Origin: JBKPRX01 sp046734795
GTDB taxonomy: Bacteria > Actinomycetota > Thermoleophilia > Gaiellales > Gaiellaceae
Length of the DNA stretch: 26,499 bases
Assembly: GCA_046734795.1 (NCBI GenBank)
Contig: JBKPRX010000097.1
Coordinates: 1 to 26,499 of the forward strand
Direction: 5' to 3'
Made by a program: the position numbers and the translations under genes. The notes below the pieces were generated by a model, which did not search any database, was not told the origin of the DNA, and saw nothing but the letters and a program-made list of their open reading frames with translations. This document shows positions 1-8,355 of the stretch, one piece after another (the stretch's first letter is position 1; every line of letters starts with the position of its first letter).

Positions 1-600
1 CCGGAGTGCCAGGGACGCGGCGTCAAAGTCGAGAGCCAGGGGCTCTTCGGCCTGTCGCAGCCGTGCCCGCGCTGTCGCGGCAACGGCACAGTGATCGAGC
101 AGCCGTGTTCCAAGTGTCACGGCTCCGGTCGCGAGCGCCGGCTGAAGACGTACACGGTCAAGGTCCGACCCGGCGTCAAGGACGGAACGCGGATCAAGCT
201 CGCCGGCAAGGGTGAGCCCGGCGCGAGCGGAGGGCCGCCCGGCGATCTCTACGTCGTTACGCGCGTCGAGCCTTCGCGCCTGTTCGAGCGCCGCGGCGAA
301 GCGGATCTCGTGATCGAGGTGCCCGTCACCTATCCGGAGGCCGCGCTCGGCACGACCGTCGAGGTGCCGACACCCGACGGGCAGCGCCTGTCGCTCAAGA
401 TTCCAGCCGGATCCGAGAACGGGAAGCTCCTGCGCCTGAAGGGTCACGGCGCGCCGAAGCTGAAGGGCAGCGGCAAGGGCGACCTGATCGCGCGCATCCG
501 GCTGACGGTTCCGAAGAAGCTGACGAAGGCGGAGCGCGAAGCGCTCGAGCAACTCGGCAAGGTTTCGCGCGAGGATCCGAGGGAGGCGCTCTTCTCATGA
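1..600 (+). CDS. dnaJ: Chaperone protein DnaJ, C-terminal part (5' end outside window)
   Basis: Hsp40 co-chaperone that delivers unfolded clients to DnaK and stimulates its ATPase in the cytoplasm. The frame is open from base 1, so the J domain and Gly/Phe region lie upstream. Visible are the remains of the cysteine-rich zinc domain: half of one repeat (CQGRG near residue 3), then complete CPRCRGNG (22-29) and CSKCHGSG (36-43). The two-lobed substrate-binding C-terminal domain follows, with KVRPGVKDGTRIKLAGKGEP and a late GKGDLIARI segment typical of the family. The stop overlaps the next start (ATGA), and hspR and clpB follow, as in actinobacterial heat-shock operons. Identity is firm. DnaJ1 and DnaJ2 paralogues cannot be separated without the N-terminus, but hspR linkage favours the heat-shock copy. 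Confidence 0.96.
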   Translation, partial: PECQGRGVKVESQGLFGLSQPCPRCRGNGTVIEQPCSKCHGSGRERRLKTYTVKVRPGVKDGTRIKLAGKGEPGASGGPPGDLYVVTRVEPSRLFERRGEADLVIEVPVTYPEAALGTTVEVPTPDGQRLSLKIPAGSENGKLLRLKGHGAPKLKGSGKGDLIARIRLTVPKKLTKAEREALEQLGKVSREDPREALFS

Positions 601-887
601 GCGAGCACGACAAGCTTCTCGACGAAGGTCCGCGCGTTGCGCCCGAGCCGGAGACGGCAGAGGAACGCAGTCGGCGCACCGGTCTCAAGGCGGGCGGCGG
701 CGCTGTCGCAGCCGGGGCCGCGGTCGCCGCGAAGACGGGCTTCCTGACGAAGTTCTTCATCGGGTGGTTCGCGTTCCACGGCGCCGTCGACGCGTGGCGC
801 ATCGGTTCTTGGATCGGAGTCGGGGTCGTGGTCGCGATCGCTCTCACGTACTTCGTCCTGCGAGAGCGGAGGCAGAACGCGTCGTGA
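597..887 (+). CDS. Small membrane protein of the heat-shock operon, unknown function
   Basis: This 96-residue protein is not recognised. Its first 30 residues are charged and hydrophilic (SEHDKLLDEGPRVAPEPETA). An Ala/Gly-rich hydrophobic stretch (about 33-46) and an aromatic segment (about 49-62, FFIGWFAFHGAVDAW) follow, then a clear transmembrane helix (about 70-87, WIGVGVVVAIALTYFVL) ending in a basic RERR tail, which suggests a cytoplasmic C-terminus. The start overlaps the dnaJ stop by 4 nt, and the stop overlaps the hspR GTG start by 4 nt. It is therefore almost certainly co-translated with dnaJ and hspR and regulated with them. A role in envelope stress is only a guess from context. 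Confidence 0.8.
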   Translation: MSEHDKLLDEGPRVAPEPETAEERSRRTGLKAGGGAVAAGAAVAAKTGFLTKFFIGWFAFHGAVDAWRIGSWIGVGVVVAIALTYFVLRERRQNAS

Positions 888-1261
888 GCGACCAGCCGCG
901 CTACATGATCAGCGTCGCCGCCGACCTCGTCGGGATGCACCCGCAGACGTTGCGCATCTACGAGTCGAAGGGGCTCGTGCGTCCGAAGCGCACGCCGGGT
1001 GGGACGCGGCTTTACTCCGATCGCGACCTCGACCGGTTGCGGTTGATCCAGCAGCTGACGACACAGCTTGGGCTCAATCTCGCCGGCGTCGAGCACGTGC
1101 TTCGACTTCAGGACGAGCTGGCGCGCATGCGTGCGCGAATCGACCGGTTGGAGCGCGAGATGCGTGCCGCGGTGAACGACGTACACAAGCAGTACAAGCG
1201 CGAGCTCGTCCTCTACCGGCCGCCGACCGAGCTCGTGCCGACGAGAAGGCGAGCGAGGTAA
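884..1261 (+). CDS. hspR: MerR-family heat-shock repressor HspR
   Basis: HspR represses dnaK and clpB operons in actinobacteria by binding HAIR inverted repeats, with DnaK acting as co-repressor. The 125-residue product begins MSDQPRYMISVAADLVGMHP. It has a MerR winged helix-turn-helix (about 8-45) containing PQTLRIYESKGLVRP and the wing residues GGTRLYSDRDL, then a coiled-coil region (about 70-105). The GTG start at 884 is chosen because it overlaps the preceding stop (GTGA) and begins exactly at the family N-terminus; the frame is open further upstream, but that part is antisense-like shadow. Length matches HspR (about 125-150). The clpB start lies 6 nt after the stop, so regulator and target are in one operon. 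No HAIR element was seen in the window, so the operator is probably upstream of dnaK. Confidence 0.93.
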   Translation: MSDQPRYMISVAADLVGMHPQTLRIYESKGLVRPKRTPGGTRLYSDRDLDRLRLIQQLTTQLGLNLAGVEHVLRLQDELARMRARIDRLEREMRAAVNDVHKQYKRELVLYRPPTELVPTRRRAR

Positions 1262-1267
1262 GCACCG

Positions 1268-2185
<918 letters not shown>

Positions 2186-2215
2186 GACGCTGCGCTCGAG
2201 CGGCGCTTCCAGCCC

Positions 2216-3739
2216 GTGTTCGTGGGCGAGCCGTCGGTCGCCGACACGATCGCGATCCTGCGCGGCCTGAAGGAGCGCTACGAGTCGCACCACGGCGTTG
2301 CGATCCGCGACTCGGCGCTCGTCGCAGCGGCCGTCCTCAGCGACCGCTACATCAGCGACCGCTTCCTGCCGGACAAGGCGATCGACCTCGTCGACGAATC
2401 CGCGTCGCGACTGAAGATGGAGATCGACTCGCAGCCGGTCGAGCTCGACGAGGCCAACCGGCGCGTCACGCAGCTCGAGATCGAGCTCGCCGCGATGGGC
2501 AAGGAGTCTGACGACGTGCGTGCGCCTGTCGAGCGCGAGCTCGCCGAAGCGAAGGAGCGGCGCGACGAGCTTGCCGCGCGCTGGTCACGCGAGAAGGGCG
2601 CGCTCGAGCGAGTCGGTGAGATCAAGCGTCAGATCGACGAGCTCCGGATGGAGTACGAGCGCGCGGAGCGCGCAGGCGACTTCAACCGCGCGGCCGAGAT
2701 CAAGCACGGGCGCCTGCCCGAGCTCGAGAAGGAGCTCGAAGCGCGCGACGGCGCCGCTGTCGAGGCCCCGATGGTGAAGGAAGAGGTCGACGAAGACGAC
2801 ATCGCTGTCGTCGTCGCACGCTGGACCGGCATCCCGGTCGACAAGCTCCTCGAGGGCGAGACCGAGAAGCTGATCCACATGGAAGAGCGCCTGCACCAGC
2901 GCGTGATCGGTCAGGACGAAGCCGTCGAAGCAGTCGCGAACGCGTTACGGCGTGCGCGCACCGGCCTGCAGGATCCGAACCGGCCGATCGGCTCGTTCGT
3001 CTTCCTCGGGCCGACCGGCGTCGGCAAGACCGAGCTTGCGCGCGCGCTTGCGGAGTTCATGTTCGACGACGAGCGCGCGATGGTTCGGCTCGACATGTCG
3101 GAGTACCAGGAGCGTCACACGGTTGCGCGGCTGATCGGCGCGCCGCCCGGTTACATCGGCTACGAGGAAGGCGGCCAGCTCACAGAAGCGGTGCGCCGAC
3201 GTCCGTACTCGGTCGTGCTTCTCGACGAGATCGAGAAAGCGCACAACGAGGTCTTCGACGTGCTCCTCCAGATCCTCGAGGACGGCCGCCTCACCGACGG
3301 ACAAGGACGCACCGTCGACTTCCGCAACACGGTGATCATCATGACGTCGAACATTCGCTCGGCCGAGTTGATGCGCGAGCACTTCCGCCCCGAGTTTCTG
3401 AACCGCATCGACGAGATCGTCGAGTTCGAGCCGCTCACGCGCGACCAGCTCGCGGACATCGTCGAGCTGCAACTCGCGCGCTTGCGCGATCGGCTTGCGG
3501 AGCGGCGGCTGACGCTCGAGCTGACAGACGCGGCGAAGGAGGCGCTGGCCGAATCGGGCTGGGATCCCGCATACGGCGCGCGGCCGCTCAAGCGGTCGAT
3601 CCAGCGGCTCGTCGAGAACCCGCTCGCGTTGCGTCTCCTCGAGGGCGAGTTCGAGGACGGAGACACGATTCGCGTCGACGCGCAGAACGGCGACCTTGTC
3701 TTTGCGAAGGTCACAACGCGCGCGGCCGCGGCTGCTTGA
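2216..3739 (+). CDS. clpB: ClpB disaggregase, C-terminal fragment (continues the broken clpB)
   Basis: This fragment holds the rest of ClpB: the end of AAA-1, the middle coiled-coil domain (about residues 395-500 of the joined protein), and AAA-2 with Walker A GPTGVGKTE (about 581) and Walker B SVVLLDEIEKAH. The sensor region HFRPEFLNRIDEIVEF and the C-terminal small domain with GARPLKRSIQRLVENPL follow. The nominal GTG at 2216 lies inside the conserved QPVFVGEPS motif and has no ribosome binding site, so it is not a natural start. The fragment is the same frame as 1268-2185, and the joined product is about 823 residues, slightly shorter than many ClpBs (850-870). The segment after VIIMTSNI is shorter than in many bacterial ClpBs. 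Fragment identity is certain; whether any protein is made from it is not. Confidence 0.93.
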   Translation: MFVGEPSVADTIAILRGLKERYESHHGVAIRDSALVAAAVLSDRYISDRFLPDKAIDLVDESASRLKMEIDSQPVELDEANRRVTQLEIELAAMGKESDDVRAPVERELAEAKERRDELAARWSREKGALERVGEIKRQIDELRMEYERAERAGDFNRAAEIKHGRLPELEKELEARDGAAVEAPMVKEEVDEDDIAVVVARWTGIPVDKLLEGETEKLIHMEERLHQRVIGQDEAVEAVANALRRARTGLQDPNRPIGSFVFLGPTGVGKTELARALAEFMFDDERAMVRLDMSEYQERHTVARLIGAPPGYIGYEEGGQLTEAVRRRPYSVVLLDEIEKAHNEVFDVLLQILEDGRLTDGQGRTVDFRNTVIIMTSNIRSAELMREHFRPEFLNRIDEIVEFEPLTRDQLADIVELQLARLRDRLAERRLTLELTDAAKEALAESGWDPAYGARPLKRSIQRLVENPLALRLLEGEFEDGDTIRVDAQNGDLVFAKVTTRAAAAA

Positions 3740-3752
3740 GCCATCTGGCGGT

Positions 3753-3767
3753 CGGCGCACGGCGCCG
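3753..3767 (+). terminator. Short GC hairpin 14 nt after clpB, possible weak terminator
   Basis: CGGCGC (3753-3758) pairs perfectly with GCGCCG (3762-3767) around a 3-nt loop, just after the clpB stop. No T-tract follows, so it could be chance in GC-rich DNA. Confidence 0.3.
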
Positions 3768-3841
3768 CGATCATCTCATCGTGTGGTGTCGGCCTGAGCC
3801 CGTTCTCGACCGCGAGACGGTGGATGGGATCGGAGGCGCGG

Positions 3842-4036
3842 ATGGCGAAGAGGGATAGGACGCCTGAGGAACGCGCCGAGCTGGAACGGATGCGAGACGA
3901 AGCGCTCGCGTCGCGACGGCAGCTCCAGGAGGCGTGGGACGACCTGCGCGAGAAGTGGCGCCTCGCCGAGAGCGCCGTGAGCGCCGTCGGGCGCGGATCC
4001 GCCGCATCACGCGTCTCGGCCGCGCCTGACGTCTGA
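3842..4036 (+). CDS. Small charged helical protein, unknown function
   Basis: The 64-residue product is not recognised. Residues 1-45 are rich in Arg, Glu, Asp and Lys with a heptad-like pattern (TPEERAELERMRDEALASRR, then a QLQEAWDDLREKWRL segment), predicting one long amphipathic helix or coiled coil, followed by a small Ala/Ser tail. The ATG at 3842 is preferred over the in-frame ATG at 3824 because GGAGG (3832-3836) sits 5 nt before it. The gene follows clpB by about 100 nt on the same strand and may be read with the heat-shock operon or alone. Codon use is GC-rich like its neighbours. Confidence 0.6.
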   Translation: MAKRDRTPEERAELERMRDEALASRRQLQEAWDDLREKWRLAESAVSAVGRGSAASRVSAAPDV

Positions 4037-4099
4037 ACCGATCTCCGTCCGCGGGCGAATCAGCGACGCATCGCAGCCCCTCAACAAGGAGATCACCTG

Positions 4100-4543
4100 A
4101 TGCGTCGTTACCTCGCCGCTGGGCTTCTCGTCCTCTCGGCCGCCGCCGTGCTCGCTGTCTCGGTCGCTTCGGCCGACGTGATGTCGGGCGTTCGCTTCGT
4201 CACGCCGAAGTCAGGCGCCACGACGAGCTCGAAGGTCACGTTCAAGGTCGCGCTCACGCACTTCACGATCGACGCCGCAAACGTCGGCAAGTCGAACGCC
4301 GCCGAGCATGGCCACCTCCATTTCGCAATGGACAAGGGCAAATACGACTACGCGAAGTACTCCGGCCCGAACGGCGCGCTCGCCGCGAAGCTCGGCATCG
4401 CCGGCAAGTACTCGCCATCGATCGCGCCGACGATCACGTACAAGGGCTTGGCGAAGGGCAAGCACACGCTCGTCGTCTATCTCGTGAACAACGACCATTC
4501 GAACCTCGGTCCGAAGGCGTCGATCTCCTTCACGGTCAAGTAG
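4100..4543 (+). CDS. Secreted His-rich domain protein, DUF4399-like
   Basis: The 147-residue exported protein starts at ATG 4100 behind AAGGAG. It has a signal peptide (about 1-25, a hydrophobic core of LAAGLLVLSAAAVLAVSV with cleavage likely near ASA-DV). The mature part looks like a single beta-sandwich: VRFVTPKSG near its start, a His cluster EHGHLHFAMD (H70, H72, H74) and a late GKHTLVVYLVNNDHSNLGP (H122, H133). This layout resembles DUF4399, whose function is unknown; the family call is by eye. The histidines could bind metal, which fits the copper-protein gene starting 2 nt downstream, probably co-transcribed. The two may form an extracytoplasmic metal or redox pair, an inference from adjacency. 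Confidence 0.8.
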   Translation: MRRYLAAGLLVLSAAAVLAVSVASADVMSGVRFVTPKSGATTSSKVTFKVALTHFTIDAANVGKSNAAEHGHLHFAMDKGKYDYAKYSGPNGALAAKLGIAGKYSPSIAPTITYKGLAKGKHTLVVYLVNNDHSNLGPKASISFTVK

Positions 4544-4545
4544 AC

Positions 4546-4917
4546 GTGCGTGCTCTCGCAGCAACGGTTGCTGTCGCTGCGATCGCAGTGCTCGCAGGCG
4601 CCGGTTCGCCGGCGTCTGCGACGCACGCGACGACGGCGCTGAAGCCGGTGACGATCAAGATCGTCGACTTCGGGTTCAAGCCGGCTCGCGTCGTCGTCCG
4701 CGTCGGTCAGCCGGTGCGGTTCCTCATGGTCGGGAAGATCGACCACACCGTCGCCGACACGACGAAGCGAGGCGACCTCCTCTCGAAGCAGATCAAGCCG
4801 CGGCTGCTGTCGCGCGGCGACGTCCAGACCGTCACGTTCAAGGACGCCGGAACCGTCTACTACCTCTGCACGCTGCACCCGACGCTGATGAAAGGCGTCA
4901 TCGTCGTCCGGCCATAG
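4546..4917 (+). CDS. Secreted cupredoxin (plastocyanin/amicyanin-like type-1 copper protein)
   Basis: The 123-residue exported blue-copper protein has a signal peptide at about 1-26 (AATVAVAAIAVLAGAGSPASA). The mature domain is a compact cupredoxin, with KIVDFGFKPARVVVRVGQPV giving the first strands. All four type-1 copper ligands are visible: H67 in IDHTVADT, then C108, H111 and M115 in YYLCTLHPTLM. Such proteins shuttle electrons outside the membrane. The redox partner is not shown by the sequence. The start is a GTG 2 nt after the upstream stop, so the pair is probably one transcript; no separate ribosome binding site stands out. Ligand completeness makes copper binding likely. Confidence 0.9.
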   Translation: MRALAATVAVAAIAVLAGAGSPASATHATTALKPVTIKIVDFGFKPARVVVRVGQPVRFLMVGKIDHTVADTTKRGDLLSKQIKPRLLSRGDVQTVTFKDAGTVYYLCTLHPTLMKGVIVVRP

Positions 4918-4941
4918 GCGCGGCGCTTCTATGCTCGCGGC

Positions 4942-5490
4942 GTGCTGCTCGTCGTCGCCGCAACCGATCGTGAGCTTGCGTTTCTCTCCGGGCCGCAGAC
5001 GCTCTGCTGTGGAGTCGGGCCGGTCGAGGCGGCCGTCACGACGGCGCGCGCGCTCGCGGGGGCGACGCCGGACGCCGTTCTGCACATTGGCGTTGCGGGA
5101 GCGAAGGCGCTCGAGCCGCCGGCGCTCGTGATCGGAACGGAAGCGCGGTACGTCGACCTCGAAGACGCGCTGTCGCTCGTTCCGCGCGTCGTGACGACGT
5201 CGCCTGACGCAGCTCTGCTCGAAGCGGCCAAGCGCGCACTCCCGGAGGCGCGCGCGCTGCCGATCGCGACCTCGGCCCGCGTCGGTGGCGACGGGACCGA
5301 CTGCGAGGTCGAGGCGATGGAAGGCTTCGCCGTCCTTCGCGCGGCCGAGCTCGCCGGGGTGCCGGCCCTCGAGGTGCGAGCGATCTCGAACCGCATCGCC
5401 GACGACCGCGCGCTCTGGCGGATCGACGCCGCGCTCGCAGTCCTGGCGGAGGCGATTCCCCGACTCGTGGCAGAGTTGCAGCGTGCGTGA
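4942..5490 (+). CDS. mqnB: Futalosine hydrolase (menaquinone synthesis)
   Basis: MqnB is a nucleosidase that releases hypoxanthine from futalosine, giving dehypoxanthinyl futalosine in the chorismate-to-menaquinone futalosine route. The 182-residue product has the nucleoside-phosphorylase-like fold: N-terminal LLVVAATDRELAFL, the loop CCGVGPVEAAV, DAVLHIGVAGA, and the substrate-site segment EVEAMEGFAVLRAAELAGVP followed by EVRAISNRIADD. It is a little shorter than usual (200-220). The start is GTG 4942. A TATGCT box (4930-4935) 6 nt upstream suggests a near-leaderless transcript. The stop lies inside the first codons of mqnD (8-nt overlap), and having both enzymes of one pathway side by side supports both calls. 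Confidence 0.9.
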   Translation: MLLVVAATDRELAFLSGPQTLCCGVGPVEAAVTTARALAGATPDAVLHIGVAGAKALEPPALVIGTEARYVDLEDALSLVPRVVTTSPDAALLEAAKRALPEARALPIATSARVGGDGTDCEVEAMEGFAVLRAAELAGVPALEVRAISNRIADDRALWRIDAALAVLAEAIPRLVAELQRA

Positions 5491-6271
5491 GCTCACCTTC
5501 GGCTTCTCGCCGTGCCCGAACGACACGTTCGCCTTCCACGCGCTCGTCCACGGCGTCGTCGACGCACCGTTCCGCGTGCGGCCGGTGCTGCTCGACATCG
5601 AAGAGCTGAACCGGCGCGCGCACGACGGCGACCTCGATCTCACGAAGCTCTCGTTCGGTGCGATCCCGGCGGTCGGCGAGACGTACGCGATGTTGCGAAG
5701 CGGAGCTGCGCTCGGCCGGGGCGTCGGCCCTCTCGTCGTCGCACGCGAGCCGGCAACGCTGGACGAAGCAGCACGCGGCCGGATCGCGATCCCCGGTCGC
5801 GAGACGACGGCGTTCCTGCTCCTGCGCCTGCTTGCGATCGAGCTCGGCGACGTGGTCGAGCTCCGCTACGACGAGATTCTCCACGCCGTTGCGAACGGCG
5901 ATGTCGATTCCGGCCTGATCATCCACGAGAGCCGTTTCACCTACCACGAGCACGGGCTCGTGCAGATCGCCGATCTCGGTGAGCTTTGGGAGCAGCAGTC
6001 CGGCTTGCCGGTCCCGCTCGCGGCGATCTGCGCGCGTACCGATCTCGACGACGAGCTGCGCGCCGCAGCGGAGCGCGCGATCCGGGAGTCCGTCGAGTAC
6101 GCGTTCGCGCATCGCGAAGCCAGCCGCGAGTACGTTCGCGCCCACTCGCAGGAGCTTTCGGACGACGTCTGCGACCAGCACATCGCGCTCTACGTGAACG
6201 AGTTCAGCGTCGATCTCGGCGACGAAGGTCTCGCCGCGATCGAGGCCCTGACGGCGCGCGCCCTCGCCTAA
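5483..6271 (+). CDS. mqnD: 1,4-dihydroxy-6-naphthoate synthase (menaquinone synthesis)
   Basis: MqnD converts cyclic dehypoxanthinyl futalosine to 1,4-dihydroxy-6-naphthoate, the fourth step of the futalosine pathway. The 262-residue product has the periplasmic-binding-protein-like fold of the MqnA/MqnD family. Its N-terminal FGFSPCPNDTFAFHALVHG is the MqnD signature, and DLTKLSFGAIPAV, GPLVVARE, IAIPGRETTAFLLLRL and DSGLIIHESRFTY follow in the expected order. The GTG at 5483 overlaps the mqnB stop and fits the family N-terminus; the frame stays open upstream but does not look coding there. mqnA, mqnC and later genes are not in the window. The pair indicates that the organism makes menaquinone by the futalosine route. 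Confidence 0.94.
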   Translation: MRELTFGFSPCPNDTFAFHALVHGVVDAPFRVRPVLLDIEELNRRAHDGDLDLTKLSFGAIPAVGETYAMLRSGAALGRGVGPLVVAREPATLDEAARGRIAIPGRETTAFLLLRLLAIELGDVVELRYDEILHAVANGDVDSGLIIHESRFTYHEHGLVQIADLGELWEQQSGLPVPLAAICARTDLDDELRAAAERAIRESVEYAFAHREASREYVRAHSQELSDDVCDQHIALYVNEFSVDLGDEGLAAIEALTARALA

Positions 6272-6272
6272 C

Positions 6273-6953
6273 GTGTCTCCGATGGCGAGACCGACGTACC
6301 CGCGCGCGGGCGAACCGCTGCCTGCGCCGCTGCCGCCCGAGCGGCGGACGGTCGGCCAGCTCGTCGCGGAGACGATCAAGCTCTACGGCGACCGGTTCTG
6401 GGCGGCTCTGCCGCTCGGCGCGGCGATGGCGGCGGTGAACGTCCTCTCGTTCGACCACTCGACGAGGACACAGACGTTGCTGCTCTGGGCGTGCTCGCCG
6501 CTTCTGACGGCGGCCTACGTGCGTGCGTCGGCGATCGTCACGGGTGCGGAGCTGACACGTCGCAGTGCGCTGACCGCCTTCGGAGTCGGTTTGCTCGTCT
6601 TTCTGCCCTTCCCGGTGCTCTTGCGTCTCTTCATCGTTCCGGGGCTCGCGTTCCTCGCGCTCGTCGGGCTTGCCGTGCCTGCGGCTGTCGCCGAGCGGCT
6701 CGGTGCTCGAGCGGCGTTACGCCGCGGACTCGAGCTCGGCCGAGTCGACTACGTCCACGCGTTCGGCGGCGTCTTCACCGTCGCGCTCGTGTACCTCCTC
6801 AGCCGCTATGCGCTGCTTCTGCTGCTGCGCACGCAGAGCGACCAAACGCAGCTCGTGGCAGGCTTCCTCGCGGATCTCGTGCTCGCGCCGCTCGTCTTCA
6901 TCGGCGCCGCGCTCCTGTACGTCGACCAGGCCGCCCGTTTGCGGCTGCGCTGA
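6273..6953 (+). CDS. Multi-pass membrane protein, unknown function
   Basis: The 226-residue protein is not recognised. After a Pro-rich hydrophilic head (PRAGEPLPAPLPPERRT) come several hydrophobic segments: about 42-60, 66-84, 100-135 (probably two helices), 158-180 and 195-215, so perhaps five or six membrane helices. Between them lies a cytoplasmic-looking stretch AERLGARAALRRGLELGRVD, a pattern also seen in actinobacterial glycerophosphoryl-diester-phosphodiesterase-like or DUF975-type membrane proteins; that comparison is weak. The start could be GTG 6273 (1 nt after mqnD) or ATG 6282. Tight spacing suggests transcription with mqnBD, but nothing shows a functional link. Confidence 0.75.
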   Translation: MSPMARPTYPRAGEPLPAPLPPERRTVGQLVAETIKLYGDRFWAALPLGAAMAAVNVLSFDHSTRTQTLLLWACSPLLTAAYVRASAIVTGAELTRRSALTAFGVGLLVFLPFPVLLRLFIVPGLAFLALVGLAVPAAVAERLGARAALRRGLELGRVDYVHAFGGVFTVALVYLLSRYALLLLLRTQSDQTQLVAGFLADLVLAPLVFIGAALLYVDQAARLRLR

Positions 6954-7113
6954 GCGCCAGCTCGAGGACCTCGTCGATCGGCAACCTCGACGCGCGCGCA
7001 CGCACTCGCTCGTCTGTCGCCGGATCGAGCCGCGTCGCGATCTCGCGGACAGCGGCAGCTCGGACATCTTGCCGGTGCCTCGTGATCCTCGAGCGGGCAG
7101 TCGGCCGGATCAT
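6898..7113 (-). pseudogene. Possible small gene or gene remnant on the minus strand
   Basis: This 71-codon frame is the only protein-like reading in the weakly coding stretch after the membrane gene. It contains REIATRLDPATDERVRARAS followed by RLPIDEVLELALS. That resembles the C-terminal tail found on some actinobacterial LuxR/AfsR-type regulators (A-x-RLG ... LPL-E-AV-x-LAL), so it may be a remnant of such a gene. Its last 56 nt overlap the end of the upstream plus-strand gene. The start (ATG at 7113) has no clear ribosome binding site, and the frame stays open further 5'. The call rests on amino-acid style alone. Confidence 0.22.
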
Positions 7114-7278
7114 CCGAACACGCGCGCGTGCTGGGACAACTTCGAGCTCCTGCTCAGTCGATGACCACGCGTCGCGCCGCTCCGCGCCGCGCGTGGCTGG
7201 AGCGGCGGGCCTCGGCGTCGGGCGAATGGATCGAGGGCAGATCTGCCGCCGACGAGGCGCTGCTGAGACAATGTCGCC
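6954..7278. other. 325-bp stretch without a confident gene
   Basis: Apart from the uncertain minus-strand frame described separately, nothing convincing is seen here. Plus-strand frames are Arg/Ser-rich and look like shadow. No hairpin with a T-tract, tRNA or repeat was found. The 3' end presumably carries the promoter for the short gene starting at 7279. Confidence 0.5.
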
Positions 7279-7494
7279 GTGACCGACGAACGAGGTGGAC
7301 GTGTCCGCTCCTTCCTCATCGGCGGAGTCGTGGGAGCGTCCGCCGCGGTCGCGACAGCGCGGCGGCGCCGTGAGCTCGCGCGGCGGCGTCGGGAGCGACT
7401 GCATCATCCACCCGGCTTGGCGGCGTTCGAGAGCGCGCCGTGCTACCGCGAGCTCGTCGCCGAAGCCGCCGCTCGCGACGAGCTCGACGACTGA
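7279..7494 (+). CDS. Short anchored protein upstream of an ABC exporter, unknown function
   Basis: The 71-residue product starts at GTG 7279. It has a short polar head (TDERGGRVRS), one hydrophobic segment (about 12-27, FLIGGVVGASAAVATA) and then a strongly basic stretch (RRRRELARRRRERLHH), a positive-inside signal suggesting a cytoplasmic C-terminal tail. The tail ends FESAPCYRELVAEAAARDEL. The glycine-rich hydrophobic segment followed by Arg repeats resembles small YtxH-like anchored proteins, but the family is not recognised. It ends 18 nt before the ABC ATPase gene, so it may belong to that unit. Confidence 0.55.
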   Translation: MTDERGGRVRSFLIGGVVGASAAVATARRRRELARRRRERLHHPPGLAAFESAPCYRELVAEAAARDELDD

Positions 7495-7512
7495 CGCCGC
7501 TACCCTCGCGGA

Positions 7513-8355
7513 GTGCCGCCCGCCCTCGCCGCCCGCGGTCTCGTCAAACGCTACGGCCGCGTCGAGGCACTCGGCGGTGTCGATCTCGACGTCGACGAGG
7601 GCGAGCTCGTCGGCCTGCTCGGCCCGAACGGCGCGGGAAAATCGACGCTCGTCAAGATCGCGTGCGGCCTCGTCCGCGCGACGCGCGGCGACCTCCGTGT
7701 CTGCGGCGCGGCGCCGGGATCGGCTTCCGCACAGCGCGCGATCGGCTACCTGGCGGAGCTCTTCCGCTTCCCAGGCTGGTACACCGCGGACGAGGTGCTC
7801 CAGCTGCACCAGCGGCTCGCCGGCTCGCGCGGCGGCACCGGCGAGCGGCAGCGCCTTCTGGAGCTGGTCGCGCTGGCGGACGCGCGCGACCGCCGCGTCG
7901 AGACGATGTCGAAGGGCATGCAGCAGCGACTCGGGATCGCCCAGTCGCTCGTCGGCGAACCCAGGGTGCTGCTCCTCGACGAGCCGACGAGCGCGCTCGA
8001 CCCGGTCGGTCGTCGAACCGTGCGTCTCCTGCTCGAGGAGCTGCGCGGCAGAGGCGTCGCCGTCCTCTTGAACTCGCACCTGCTCTCGGAGATCGAGCTC
8101 GTGTGCGATCGCGTGACGATTCTCCTCGGCGGTCGTGTCGTCGCCGCAGGAACGCCGGCGGAGCTTGCGAGCCCGCGCGGTGTGGAGCTGGACACCGACG
8201 CAGGCCTCGAGACGATCGCGGGCGCCACACGAGAGGATGCGCCGCGCCTCGTCGCCGAGCGCGTCGCGGCCGGGCGAAAGGTGTACGGCGTGCGCGTCCT
8301 CACCTCGACGCTCGAGGACGTCTACCTCGAGGCCGTCGGCGGAGCGACGTCATGA
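7513..8355 (+). CDS. ABC transporter ATP-binding protein (ABC-2 exporter type)
   Basis: Cytoplasmic ATPase subunit of an export-type ABC system, 280 residues. Motifs appear in order: Walker A GPNGAGKST (37-45), the Q-loop region IGYLAELFRFPGWYT (about 78-91, with Glu near the usual Gln), signature MSKGMQQRL (132-140, a known variant of LSGGQ), Walker B VLLLDEPTSALDP (152-164), and the H-loop NSH (H189). The C-terminal 60 residues form the usual extra domain ending LEDVYLEAVGG. The start is GTG 7513, with TACCCT (7501-7506) 6 nt upstream suggesting a leaderless transcript. The permease start overlaps this stop (ATGA). The substrate is unknown; this class includes NosF-like, antibiotic and bacitracin-type exporters. 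Confidence 0.92.
   Translation: MPPALAARGLVKRYGRVEALGGVDLDVDEGELVGLLGPNGAGKSTLVKIACGLVRATRGDLRVCGAAPGSASAQRAIGYLAELFRFPGWYTADEVLQLHQRLAGSRGGTGERQRLLELVALADARDRRVETMSKGMQQRLGIAQSLVGEPRVLLLDEPTSALDPVGRRTVRLLLEELRGRGVAVLLNSHLLSEIELVCDRVTILLGGRVVAAGTPAELASPRGVELDTDAGLETIAGATREDAPRLVAERVAAGRKVYGVRVLTSTLEDVYLEAVGGATS

Noticed and set aside
4477..6379. Long minus-strand open frames opposite mqnB and mqnD
   Set aside because: They have the same antisense composition effect. The plus-strand mqnBD motifs are complete.
7440..8351. Upstream extension of the ABC permease frame
   Set aside because: The extension is the ATPase gene read in another frame; the permease starts at the ATGA overlap at 8352.
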